The notes beneath the pieces were generated by a model. The model saw only the letters and a program-made list of their open reading frames with translations, made no database searches and had not been told where the DNA came from. A DNA stretch of 64,000 nt, taken from positions 1 to 64,000 of the forward strand of contig CANQIO010000004.1 in NCBI GenBank assembly GCA_947624065.1, given 5' to 3'. Positions 1 to 8,614 of this stretch are shown one piece after another; position 1 is the first letter of the stretch; every line of letters starts with the position of its first letter. Both the position numbers and the translations under genes were made by a program. This DNA is from an uncultured Oscillospiraceae bacterium (GTDB lineage Bacteria > Bacillota > Clostridia > Oscillospirales > Oscillospiraceae).

Positions 1-2571
1 ATCGAAAATGCCCCTCAAAGCATAGATTACCGCCGAGTTTTCCGGGACATCTTCTATGGCGTTTCCTATACAGATTATCTGTTCAGTCTCCCCATGGGTG
101 CGGGCAAGACCTATCTGATGGCGGCGTTCATCTATCTTGACCTGTACTTTGCCGCTAACGAGCCGGATAACCGCGCCTTTGCCCATAACTTTATCATCTT
201 CGCGCCGTCCGGCCTGAAATCTTCCGTGGTCCCCAGTCTCAAGACGATTCAAAACTTTGACCCATCGTGGGTCATTCCCGAACCCGCTGCATCGAACATT
301 AAACGCTGCATCTCCTTTGAAGTGCTGGATCAGGGCAAGACCGCCAGCAGATCAAATAAGACGAAAAACCCGAATGTCCAGAAGATCGCAGCGCATCAGC
401 CATTCGCCGACCTGTTTGGCCTGGTTGCCATTACAAACGCAGAGAAGGTCATTCTTGACCGAGTAGAGGAAAGAAACGGCCAGATCAGTTGGTTTGAGGA
501 CAGCGACGACGAGCGGGACCGCCAGGCCAACGAGCTTCGCAACATGATCGGCAAGCTGCCGTCCCTCTCCATCTTCATTGATGAAGTCCATCATGCTGTG
601 AGCAACGCCGATAAGACCCAGGAGCGCAAGCTCCGCGCTGTCGTCACCCGCTGGACGGAGAGCGGTGCGATCAATTCGGTCATCGGCTTTTCCGGTACGC
701 CATATCTGGAGAAGGCTGAAAAGACCGCTGTGACGGACAAGCTGTCCGTGGCCACGGCGGAGATCACGAATACGGTATATTACTATCCCCTTGTGAACGG
801 TGTGGGTAACTTCTTAAAGCGCCCCGTTGTGAAGATATCGGACGTGGCCGACAGCGCCCGCATCATTGACAGCGGCGTTCGGGAGTTCCTGGATACATAT
901 AAGGACACGGTCTATTCGGATGGCACCACGGCCAAGCTGGGCATCTATTGCGGCAACATTGCAAAGCTGGAGGAGATGGTCTATCCGCTCGTGTCGGGCA
1001 TCGTGTCCGAATATGGTCTTTCGCCCTTCTGCATTCTGCGGTTCTATCGGGAGTCCAGCAGCAAGGACCCGGCCGCAAGGAAGTACAAAGCGCCGGCGGA
1101 CAGCCAGATGCTCTTTGATACGCTGGATAAGTCCATCTCTCCCATCCGCATCGTCCTTCTGGTGCAGATCGGCAAGGAGGGCTGGGACTGCCGCAGCCTG
1201 ACGGGCATCATTCTCTCCCAGGAGGGGGACTGCCCCACAAATATGGTCCTGCAAACATCCTGCCGCTGTCTGCGGCAAGTGGACAAGACCAAGCCGGAGA
1301 CCGCGCTCATTTATCTCAACGACGACAACGGCGAGAAGCTGATCGCCCAACTGAAAAAGCAGCAGCATATCTCCCTGAAGGAGTTTACTTCCGGCGGCAA
1401 AGGCACAGTGGAACTGAAGCGGTATGACAGGACAGTCCACCTACGGCTGCCAAAGGTGGATTTTTACCAGCTTCGGGTCAGCTATGAGACAGAGATCAAA
1501 GAAAAGCCCGCCCCGGCGAAATATATTTCCCTTGCTGCTGACGATGCCGCACTTCGGGCGAATATCACCCGCACGGCCAGCGACCTGGGCGACCTGGCAA
1601 AAGAACAAATGACCGTCACTTTTGACGACGAGGAGCACGGCGCGGAGTGGGCGCTGTTTTCCGCGTGGCTCTATCGCATCGTCAAAGGCAGTTTTGGTAC
1701 CCTGTCCATGGACGATCTGAATGCCCATCGGGATATTTTGGAGCAGGTGTTCAACACCGTCACCTATGAGAGCAATGGTGGCCGGTGCTTCAGTTCCAAA
1801 TACGATCTGTCCCGGGTGGAAGCCAATATCCGCAAGGCATTCTGTGAGCGGCGGGATTTCACCACAAAGGAAGAACTTATCCCGGAGGAAGCGTCGCTGC
1901 TGAACATAGCGAACTTCCGACCTGTGATCCATACGGACGAGCCGAAAGAGTATTTCCCGGAGCAGTCTGTGGTGGAGAATATCATCCTGGACGATAAAGG
2001 GAAATTTCGTGTCAAGCCGGAGATAGAGACAACGATCCGCGTCCTGGAGGAAACGGGCAACCACGAAATGGCCGAGGCGCTCCGCAGGCAGCATTCCTCC
2101 CATCCGCAGAAGGATCGATCGTTCCACTATCTGCCCTATCATACCGACAGTGACTTTGAACAAGCGTTTTTGCGTGAAGTCCTGGCGTTTGACGATCTCT
2201 CTACCCGTGGCCTTGAAGTGTATTATAACGGTGACCGGGCTATGACGGAGTTTAAGATCAAGTGCTATAAAACCATCGGCGGCAAGTGGCAGTATATCGG
2301 CATATACACGCCGGACTTTCTCATCATCCAGCGGCAAGACGGGAAGATACACAAGGCCCTGATCGTGGAGACCAAGGGCAAGATATACGCCAATGACCCA
2401 ACATTCAAGGACAAGCGGGCCTTCATGGACGCCGAGTTCATCCGGCAAAACAACGCGAAGTTCGGCTATGCGCGGTTTGACTATCTGTACTTGGAGGACA
2501 GTATTGAGCCAAGCGAACGGCTGGTGTTGACGCATGAGAAGATAAGAGAGTTTTTCGGGGAGCTAATATGA
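1..2571 (+). CDS. Type III restriction enzyme, Res helicase/endonuclease subunit (5' end cut by the window)
   Basis: The reading frame is open from base 1, so the gene starts upstream of the window; at least 856 residues are present. Walker A (PMGAGKT) is encoded at about 91-111 and the DEAH-like box DEVH at 580-591. The helicase motif VI-like sequence QTSCRCLRQ lies near 1248-1275. At the C-terminus a PD-(D/E)XK nuclease pattern is visible: PDF at about 2311-2320, then VETKGK near 2365-2382. Res subunits hydrolyse ATP, travel on or signal along DNA and cut beside unmethylated sites together with Mod. The stop overlaps the next start (ATGA), so this gene is translationally coupled to the membrane protein and then to mod. 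Start choice is impossible here. Confidence 0.9.
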   Translation: MENAPQSIDYRRVFRDIFYGVSYTDYLFSLPMGAGKTYLMAAFIYLDLYFAANEPDNRAFAHNFIIFAPSGLKSSVVPSLKTIQNFDPSWVIPEPAASNIKRCISFEVLDQGKTASRSNKTKNPNVQKIAAHQPFADLFGLVAITNAEKVILDRVEERNGQISWFEDSDDERDRQANELRNMIGKLPSLSIFIDEVHHAVSNADKTQERKLRAVVTRWTESGAINSVIGFSGTPYLEKAEKTAVTDKLSVATAEITNTVYYYPLVNGVGNFLKRPVVKISDVADSARIIDSGVREFLDTYKDTVYSDGTTAKLGIYCGNIAKLEEMVYPLVSGIVSEYGLSPFCILRFYRESSSKDPAARKYKAPADSQMLFDTLDKSISPIRIVLLVQIGKEGWDCRSLTGIILSQEGDCPTNMVLQTSCRCLRQVDKTKPETALIYLNDDNGEKLIAQLKKQQHISLKEFTSGGKGTVELKRYDRTVHLRLPKVDFYQLRVSYETEIKEKPAPAKYISLAADDAALRANITRTASDLGDLAKEQMTVTFDDEEHGAEWALFSAWLYRIVKGSFGTLSMDDLNAHRDILEQVFNTVTYESNGGRCFSSKYDLSRVEANIRKAFCERRDFTTKEELIPEEASLLNIANFRPVIHTDEPKEYFPEQSVVENIILDDKGKFRVKPEIETTIRVLEETGNHEMAEALRRQHSSHPQKDRSFHYLPYHTDSDFEQAFLREVLAFDDLSTRGLEVYYNGDRAMTEFKIKCYKTIGGKWQYIGIYTPDFLIIQRQDGKIHKALIVETKGKIYANDPTFKDKRAFMDAEFIRQNNAKFGYARFDYLYLEDSIEPSERLVLTHEKIREFFGELI

Positions 2572-3200
2572 GATTACAAAAGAGGATTGCAGTTTTATCA
2601 GGCATAATTGCAACGTGTTCATTACTCCTTGCCATAATAATACGCAATATGCAACTTCAGTTTTTGTGTAATATACTTATCGGTCTTTTTTCAAGTGGCA
2701 TATTGATTTTTGTGACCTCACTGTTATCATTTTTCCAAGAAAGAAATGCCACCGTTTATTCTTTATATCATGGTTGCTTTGCTTTTCAACAATCGCTAAT
2801 CAAGGATTTGCGAATTGATAATCGTCTTAGTATCTATGAGTTACGAGATGTTTTTGCAGAGGCAATCAACAAGTACCAAGTGGAAGTATATTACTATATG
2901 TGTCAACTTAATGAGATTAATCACCACACAAAACTATATAGAATAGTGATGGATCTTTGGGAGAATATCAGACATATATATTTGTTTGTCACTGATGATA
3001 ATGAACTCCTCGGGAAATACATTCTTGGGGATATAACATATGAAGAATTCCAGAGTTATTCATGGAAGCATACAGGCGAAGAATCACTCTCTTATATTGA
3101 TGCGTTGAATCAAAGTTTGAAAGACCTTGCTTTTTATATGAATTATTTTAATCTAAGAAAAGGGAAGAAGTTAGAGGGGGAATCCGCTGATGCCGATTAA
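2568..3200 (+). CDS. Small membrane protein inside the type III restriction operon
   Basis: The 210-residue product is of unknown function. Two hydrophobic segments lie near residues 7-26 and 31-53, followed by a soluble part of about 155 residues rich in aromatic and charged residues. The start codon overlaps the stop of res (ATGA), and the end overlaps the start of mod by 11 bases, so it belongs to the same operon. Base composition is clearly AT-richer than res and the ends of mod, which suggests it was acquired separately. Type III systems normally have only res and mod. A membrane component could be a defence effector or a sensor, but nothing in the sequence proves that. Confidence 0.75.
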   Translation: MRLQKRIAVLSGIIATCSLLLAIIIRNMQLQFLCNILIGLFSSGILIFVTSLLSFFQERNATVYSLYHGCFAFQQSLIKDLRIDNRLSIYELRDVFAEAINKYQVEVYYYMCQLNEINHHTKLYRIVMDLWENIRHIYLFVTDDNELLGKYILGDITYEEFQSYSWKHTGEESLSYIDALNQSLKDLAFYMNYFNLRKGKKLEGESADAD

Positions 3201-5181
3201 ATATGTGCCGTTTATACCGGAACCCGTGGAGGGACAAGCTGTTCTGGCGAACTTCAACCGTGTGTTGAAATACAAGGGCGCCGATGATGTCACATCGACG
3301 CTTCAGCGGGGTATGCCCTTATATGAGATGGAGAAGCAGGAGCAGGTGGGCAAAAACCCGGATGGCAACATGGTCATCCGGGGCGAGTGCGTCTCTGCCT
3401 GCGCCTATCTGAAGGAGCATGGCATCCAGGTCGATCTTGTCTACATCGACCCGCCTTTTGCCAGCGGCGCGGATTATGCCAAGAAGGTCTATGTTCGCCG
3501 CAACCCCAAGGTGGCTGCGGCAATCGCCCAGGCCGAGCAGGAGCTGGACATCGACGAGCTGAGAACCTTTGAGGAAAAGATGTATGGCGATGTCTGGGAC
3601 AAGGAGAAGTACCTAAACTGGATGTATGAGAATCTCACGGCAATAAAAAGTGTTATGAGTGAAACAGCATCTATATATGTGCATTTGGACTATCATATTG
3701 GACACTATGTAAAGATATTGATGGATGAAGTGTTTGGTGAGGACAATTTCAGAAATGAAATAATATGGAAGCGAGCAACTGCACATAGTGATGCAGAATT
3801 TTATGGGAATAATTTTGACTGCATTTATTTTTATACGAAAGTACAGGATTACTACGTTTTCAATACGGTTTATCAGCCTTATGATGATGCATACATTACT
3901 AGGTTTTCTCGTTGCGATCCAGACGGGAGAAAATGGGACAGTGGCAATCTAACCGCAAAAGGACTGCAAGGCGGCGGCTATGAATATGAATATAAGGGAT
4001 ACCGCTCACTTTGGCGAATGCCATTAGAAACAATGGAGCGCCTAGACAAAGAAGGCCGTCTTCACATCACTAAAACAGGAGGCATCCGCTCAAAAGTTTA
4101 TTTAGATGAATTACCTGGTATGCCTGCTCAATCCATGTGGGTGGATATCAATCCGGTAAATTCTCAAGCGATAGAAAGAGCGGAGTATGCCACACAAAAG
4201 CCAGAGGCGCTGCTTGAGCGAATCATCAAGGCATCGTCCAACGAGGGTATGCTCGTAGCCGACTTTTTCGGCGGCAGCGGCGTGACAGCGGCGGTAGCTG
4301 CCAAACTGGGCCGGCGGTTCATCCACTGTGACATTGGCTTGAATTCTATCCAGACGACCCGTGACCGGCTGATCGCCAACGGTGCGGAGTTTGACGTGCT
4401 GGAGATCAAAGACGGCGTACAGCTCTACCGCAATCCCGTCCAGACGATGGACAAGATCAAGTCTCTTATCCCCGGCTTGAAGAATGAGGATTCTCTGGAT
4501 TCCTTCTGGGAAGGGGCCATCTCTGATAGTAAGCTGGGCACGATTCCCGTCTATGTCCCAAATCTGATGGACAGTTCCTCCAAGCTGCTGGATAAGGTTA
4601 TGATGAACCGCATTATCCATCAGGCCATTCCCGATCTGGACGCCAGCGTGAAAAAGGTCATCGTCTATTACATCGACATCACCAGCGTGGAAGAGATCGA
4701 GGCATTCATTACAGAGGACGACAGCACCACCGTTGAGATCGAGCTGCGGGATCTGAAAGATATTCTGGATGATGTGGTGATCGGCGACTATGTGGAGTTC
4801 CATACGGAGGACGTACATGCCGATCTGTACGGCGGCTATCAGGTGGTGATTGACAAATTCATCAGCGACCGGGTCATGCAGAAGATCGATGATTTCAACA
4901 ACAAATCCCGCATGAATGCCACGGCCAAACGCCCGTTCAAGCCCATCGAGATCAGCGAGGAAGGGCTGGAGCTGATCGAATTCCTGAGCTTGGACTGCAC
5001 GGCGGCCGATGGCGAGTGGCATTCCGACAGCGAGATCAAGATCGACAAAAATGGGTATGTCATCGCCAACGGAGCCAAGACGCAGGACTTCTGGAACGGC
5101 AGCATCCGCAGCGAGAAGCTACCCCTGCGCCTGAAAATCCGCAACATCTGCGGCGACGAGACGGTGTGGGAGATTAAATGA
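3190..5181 (+). CDS. Type III DNA-methyltransferase, Mod subunit (adenine-N6 type)
   Basis: The 663-residue product methylates the recognition site and gives the restriction complex its specificity. Methyltransferase motif IV is DPPF (in [12 protein letters not shown], residues about 89-100). The S-adenosylmethionine-binding motif [13 protein letters not shown], comes later (about residues 357-368), so the motif order is IV then I, the beta-class order of type III Mod proteins. The target-recognition region between them (about 3630-4190) is markedly AT-richer than both flanks. It overlaps the previous gene by 11 bases and is followed after one base by the OLD-like gene. Partner of the Res subunit at 1-2571. 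Confidence 0.92.
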   Translation: MPIKYVPFIPEPVEGQAVLANFNRVLKYKGADDVTSTLQRGMPLYEMEKQEQVGKNPDGNMVIRGECVSACAYLKEHGIQVDLVYIDPPFASGADYAKKVYVRRNPKVAAAIAQAEQELDIDELRTFEEKMYGDVWDKEKYLNWMYENLTAIKSVMSETASIYVHLDYHIGHYVKILMDEVFGEDNFRNEIIWKRATAHSDAEFYGNNFDCIYFYTKVQDYYVFNTVYQPYDDAYITRFSRCDPDGRKWDSGNLTAKGLQGGGYEYEYKGYRSLWRMPLETMERLDKEGRLHITKTGGIRSKVYLDELPGMPAQSMWVDINPVNSQAIERAEYATQKPEALLERIIKASSNEGMLVADFFGGSGVTAAVAAKLGRRFIHCDIGLNSIQTTRDRLIANGAEFDVLEIKDGVQLYRNPVQTMDKIKSLIPGLKNEDSLDSFWEGAISDSKLGTIPVYVPNLMDSSSKLLDKVMMNRIIHQAIPDLDASVKKVIVYYIDITSVEEIEAFITEDDSTTVEIELRDLKDILDDVVIGDYVEFHTEDVHADLYGGYQVVIDKFISDRVMQKIDDFNNKSRMNATAKRPFKPIEISEEGLELIEFLSLDCTAADGEWHSDSEIKIDKNGYVIANGAKTQDFWNGSIRSEKLPLRLKIRNICGDETVWEIK

Positions 5182-5182
5182 T

Positions 5183-7048
5183 ATGTATGTTCATTCAGTA
5201 AAACTAGTCAATTATAAGTCGTTTGGCGATTGTCCCGAAAATGAGATTATTCTTGAACCGGGAGTCACCGCAATTATTGGTAAGAATGAAAGCGGAAAAA
5301 GCAATGTGCTTGAGGGGTTATCTCAAATTCTTTTTACAAAAAGAAATGAGCCTGCGTTTCAAGCAAAGTGTATCAACAGAAACACACCTGCTGGAACAAC
5401 TATTAAGTATATTGCGGTATTAAAGCCCACAAGTGAAGATATACAAAAGGGGATTGTTGAAGATACTGAAATAGTTATTTCCCCTGACGGATTTGTTGCA
5501 GACGGCGCTCTGGTTTCGTATTATTCTCAGCATGTTCTTCCTGATGTAAAACACGTTATCGAGATTCTCGGTGGTGCCAAATCGAATCCATTCAGGATGA
5601 GGGATCAAGATTATAGATTCTATCAGACTTCTTGCAAAGAACTTGAAGCTGAAGAAATGGATATTCCCTATCGGGATTTTGCGTTCCGCTTTATTCTTAA
5701 GAATGCAAAGAGTATTAGTGAAGAAAAACGTGAACCTCTACTTGCAGCTATAGATTGCGCCTTTACAAAATGGGAGGAACTAATCAATTTGCTGCCGGTT
5801 TTCTTCTATAGGAGAGGGGACAAGAGACTTAACTCATCATATACTATAGAAGAAATACGCAATGAACTCAGAAAGCCAAGTTCTGCCCCCAATAGCCTTC
5901 TAAGTGATTTTATAAAGCTGATTGGCATATCTACAGAAGACTTTATTCTTGCTGCACAATCTGGCGCTTCCGGGCAACAAGAAACCATTAGAAGAAGAAT
6001 CAACCGAGCAATTGATGAAAAAGTCAACAAGCCATTTAATGACTTTTACCAAACAGAAAAGATTGCTCTCGATTTAGGTTTTGGTAGCGGAACAGTACCA
6101 TTTGTTATTCAATCTAACGAGGGAGCCGCTTTGATGTTGGATGAGCGGAGCAACGGACTCCGCTGGTATTTGGAATGCTTTATAGATGCCCAAGCAAATA
6201 ATGTAGCAAAGAAAAATGTGGTATATCTGATTGATGAACCTGGAACGTCTTTACATGTTAATGCGCAGCGAGAATTGCTAACACTATTTCGGCATCTTGC
6301 TGAACAAGGTAACCAAGTCGTCTATACGACACATTCCCCTTATATGCTTAATTCGGAAAATGATGGTATACATAGGATTCGGGCAGTCGTAAAAGATTCT
6401 GAAGGTTATTCTCGGGTCTATAAGACGGCGTATGACTCCAGAATTGCTCCGGAAAGCCAGCAGGATACATTGGCTCCTATTATTAGTGCGCTTGGCATGA
6501 ACCTTCAGGATACTTTTGGCCCGGCAAAAGATAAAATCAATATTGTAACAGAAGGTGCGAGCGATTACATATATCTATGTACTATGGCAAGAATTCTAGG
6601 AATTGATACCTCTAGGTATACAATCATCCCATCCGTAGGTGCTCCAAACTGCGTTAACGTTTGCCTGATTCTTCATGGATGGGGTTGTCGCTATATCGCC
6701 CTATTTGATTATGACAAAGAAGGCGTTGAGAGCGGCGGAGAGATTTTGCGAAAAGGACTAATTTTCGAGTGCGGAAAGCAGTATTGCTATGTTTGTGATG
6801 TTACAGAAGATGACATAAAGGCAAAGAAATACACAGAAATTCCTATTATGATCGAAGATGTAATGGGACGCGATGAAATTAGCCGCTTCATTAGGGAGTC
6901 TGGCTATACTGAAGGGGAACTGGGTAAAACTCTAACGGCCAAGCTAATGTGTACTGCCATAGAAAACGGTCAGTTTATACTATCTGAAGATAGCAAGAAT
7001 AATTTTAAAACGCTGTTTGATAGGATTCTGTCATGTTGCGCCGAGTAA
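5183..7048 (+). CDS. OLD-family ATPase/TOPRIM endonuclease-like protein
   Basis: The 621-residue product has an ABC/SMC-type ATPase head: Walker A GKNESGKS at residues 33-40, Walker B with VVYLIDEPGTSLH near 345-357 and the switch histidine in THSPYM near 390. A TOPRIM domain follows, with the acidic motif TEGASD near residue 456 and FDYDKEG near 510. This is the layout of OLD nucleases and of GajA of Gabija. No GajB-like helicase lies next to it, so a standard Gabija system is not supported. The gene starts one base after the mod stop and is AT-richer than mod. Likely an anti-phage nuclease that joined the restriction operon. It could be cotranscribed or have its own promoter within mod. Confidence 0.85.
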   Translation: MYVHSVKLVNYKSFGDCPENEIILEPGVTAIIGKNESGKSNVLEGLSQILFTKRNEPAFQAKCINRNTPAGTTIKYIAVLKPTSEDIQKGIVEDTEIVISPDGFVADGALVSYYSQHVLPDVKHVIEILGGAKSNPFRMRDQDYRFYQTSCKELEAEEMDIPYRDFAFRFILKNAKSISEEKREPLLAAIDCAFTKWEELINLLPVFFYRRGDKRLNSSYTIEEIRNELRKPSSAPNSLLSDFIKLIGISTEDFILAAQSGASGQQETIRRRINRAIDEKVNKPFNDFYQTEKIALDLGFGSGTVPFVIQSNEGAALMLDERSNGLRWYLECFIDAQANNVAKKNVVYLIDEPGTSLHVNAQRELLTLFRHLAEQGNQVVYTTHSPYMLNSENDGIHRIRAVVKDSEGYSRVYKTAYDSRIAPESQQDTLAPIISALGMNLQDTFGPAKDKINIVTEGASDYIYLCTMARILGIDTSRYTIIPSVGAPNCVNVCLILHGWGCRYIALFDYDKEGVESGGEILRKGLIFECGKQYCYVCDVTEDDIKAKKYTEIPIMIEDVMGRDEISRFIRESGYTEGELGKTLTAKLMCTAIENGQFILSEDSKNNFKTLFDRILSCCAE

Positions 7049-7052
7049 TGTA

Positions 7053-7081
7053 TTGCGTTTCGACATACAATGAGGTATAAT
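7053..7081 (+). promoter_or_regulatory. Sigma-A promoter of the toxin-antitoxin pair
   Basis: TTGCGT (7053-7058), a 17-base spacer and TATAAT (7076-7081) lie 25 bases before the antitoxin start. The box is close to consensus. Confidence 0.7.
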
Positions 7082-7105
7082 GCTTTTTGAAAGGTGGTGC
7101 ATACC

Positions 7106-7408
7106 ATGGCGAACAAGACCGCGAATGTGCTGGCCCGTGTGGAGCCGGAGACGAAGCGTGAGGCCGAGGAAGTCATGCAGAAGCTGGGCATCTCCGCGTC
7201 CACGGTGATCAACCTGCTGTATAACCAAATCATCCTCACCAAGAGTATTCCATTCCCGCTGACGCTGCCCCGCGAGCCGAAGGCGCGGGACGAGATGACT
7301 GACGAAGAATTCTCCGCCATGCTCCAGAGGGGCATGGACGACGTGCAGGCTGGGCGCACAAGACCCGCCAAAGAGGTGTTTGCCGATCTGCGTCGGGAGC
7401 TTTCGTGA
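7106..7408 (+). CDS. RelB/DinJ-type antitoxin
   Basis: The 100-residue product begins with an N-terminal ribbon-helix-helix segment (residues about 3-45: ARVEPETKREAEEVMQKLG and the following helix), the DNA-binding fold of RelB/DinJ antitoxins. The C-terminal tail would wrap the toxin. ATG 7106 is preferred over GTG 7094 because AAGGTGG at 7091-7097 sits 8 bases before it. The stop is directly followed by the toxin ATG. The protein normally represses its own promoter together with the toxin. It probably helps keep the mobile element in the population. Confidence 0.88.
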   Translation: MANKTANVLARVEPETKREAEEVMQKLGISASTVINLLYNQIILTKSIPFPLTLPREPKARDEMTDEEFSAMLQRGMDDVQAGRTRPAKEVFADLRRELS

Positions 7409-7732
7409 ATGGAGAGCTATGTCGTTGAGATGACCCGGCAGACGGAGGAGCAGTTGTCGGAGATTGTGCGGTACATCTCCGTGACGCTGCAATCGCCCCA
7501 GGCTGGCATAAACACGTTGGACGCGCTGGAGGAAGAGATCGGTTCTCTTTCGGCCATGCCGTCCCGCTACCCGGCAATAGAAGATGACCCGGCTGGTGAT
7601 CGTGGCATCCGCAAAACACGGGCCAAGAACTTCAACATCTATTATCAGGTGGACGACGCCCTGAAGCGTGTCAATATCCTTGCTGTCTGTTACGCCCGCC
7701 GGGATCAGAAGAAGATAGTTGAGAACCTGTAA
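7409..7732 (+). CDS. RelE/ParE-family toxin
   Basis: The 107-residue product starts immediately after the antitoxin stop. It has the typical RelE/ParE pattern: an early helix with a Glu-rich stretch (RQTEEQLSEIVRYI), then beta strands with an Arg-rich centre and the terminal strand VNILAVCYARRDQKKI. RelE members cut mRNA on the ribosome and ParE members block gyrase; which one applies cannot be read from the sequence. The pair is complete and shows no frameshift. Confidence 0.87.
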   Translation: MESYVVEMTRQTEEQLSEIVRYISVTLQSPQAGINTLDALEEEIGSLSAMPSRYPAIEDDPAGDRGIRKTRAKNFNIYYQVDDALKRVNILAVCYARRDQKKIVENL

Positions 7733-7832
7733 TCTGTCCTAGTTCGCAAATGCGTCATTGACGGGTGCGGCGCAGAGTGATAAAGTCACTTTAGACGAAG
7801 CGAAAAGCCCGCCTTGATTAAAACTTAACATG

Positions 7833-7942
7833 ATACACAGATCATAGTCTGTGCCAGGAGCCGCTGTTAGTGTGTCTTCAGGCCGTATGATCAGAGCATG
7901 CTGTGCTCTGATTTCTCGGTCGGGACCATTAACAGCGGCTTC
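7833..7942. repeat. Nested inverted repeats, possible structured RNA or protein-binding site
   Basis: An outer stem, AGCCGCTGTTA (7859-7869) with TAACAGCGGCT (7930-7940), encloses an inner stem, ATCAGAGCA (7890-7898) with TGCTCTGAT (7904-7912, five-base loop). A smaller hairpin, CACAGA/TCTGTG, sits just upstream. Perfect pairing in both stems is unlikely by chance. I do not recognise a known RNA class. Confidence 0.5.
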
Positions 7943-8089
7943 GCAATTTGTTCAGCACTTTTCTCGTCTGACCGACTGCTTTCGACAAATTCCGCAGAGA
8001 GAAAAATCTAAAATGATTTTGCACAGTGGATTGCCGCTGTGGAGCACCACTTGTCAGAGCAAGATTCTACCATGGGCCCAAAATTCGCC

Positions 8090-8175
8090 CGGCGCTCATT
8101 TTTGCCCCACGGAATCTTGTTGGGGAGTGCCTTCCCCAAACCCTGCTTGTCGTCCTCGCGGCGTTCGCCGTTCGG
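8090..8175. other. Candidate origin of transfer (oriT)
   Basis: A hairpin with arms TTGGGGA and TCCCCAA (about 8130-8151, short loop) lies about 65 bases before mobC, next to a stretch of unique sequence that could hold the nick site. Position directly upstream of mobC and the relaxase is typical for oriT of mobilizable elements in Firmicutes. The nick site itself was not identified. Confidence 0.5.
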
Positions 8176-8215
8176 TGCTCGCATTCGCTCGCTTGTTGCA
8201 AAGGAGGATCAGCCC

Positions 8216-8614
8216 ATGCCGAAAAAGTACAACACGCCCCATCGGAGCATGACCGTGAAAACGCGGCTGACCAAAGAAGAATATGCCGCCTTTGAAGAAG
8301 CAGCAACTCTGTGTAGCGTCAGCAAAGCGGCATTTATCCGCAAGGCCATCACCGGCACGCTGCTCAAGCCAACTATCGTGATCACATCGGTGAACGATGA
8401 ACTGCTGAAAAAGCTGGATGATCTCATCGCGCAATATGGAAAGATCGGCGGCAATCTCAACCAGATCGCACGGCACTTGAACGAATACGGCGTCCCCTAC
8501 ACAGACTTGGAAAAAGAGGTCCGGGACGCGGCAGTTGACCTCGCCATGTTGAAATATGAAGTCTTGGAAAAGGTGGCGGCAGCTATTGGCGACGTTCAAA
8601 CACATAAACTCTAA
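8216..8614 (+). CDS. mobC: MobC-like relaxosome accessory protein
   Basis: The 132-residue product carries an N-terminal ribbon-helix-helix-like segment (VKTRLTKEEYAAFEEAA and the next helix) and the MobC hallmark IGGNLNQIARHLNEYG near residues 82-97. MobC proteins bind oriT and help the relaxase open it. ATG 8216 has a strong site, AAAGGAGG, nine bases upstream. The end overlaps the relaxase start by 29 bases, so both are made together. Confidence 0.9.
   Translation: MPKKYNTPHRSMTVKTRLTKEEYAAFEEAATLCSVSKAAFIRKAITGTLLKPTIVITSVNDELLKKLDDLIAQYGKIGGNLNQIARHLNEYGVPYTDLEKEVRDAAVDLAMLKYEVLEKVAAAIGDVQTHKL

Larger units (their letters stand above)
7733..8215. other. Non-coding stretch with several stem-loops between the toxin and mobC
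   Basis: No convincing gene is present in these 483 bases. They hold at least four inverted repeats: CACAGA/TCTGTG near 7837-7853, an 11-base outer stem at 7859-7869 with 7930-7940, an inner 9-base stem at 7890-7898 with 7904-7912, and a G/C-rich stem near 8125-8152. Stretches this structured before mobC usually contain oriT, and some contain element control RNA. Confidence 0.6.

Noticed and set aside
5183-7048. Gabija system
   Set aside because: The ATPase/TOPRIM protein resembles GajA, but no GajB-type helicase gene is adjacent.
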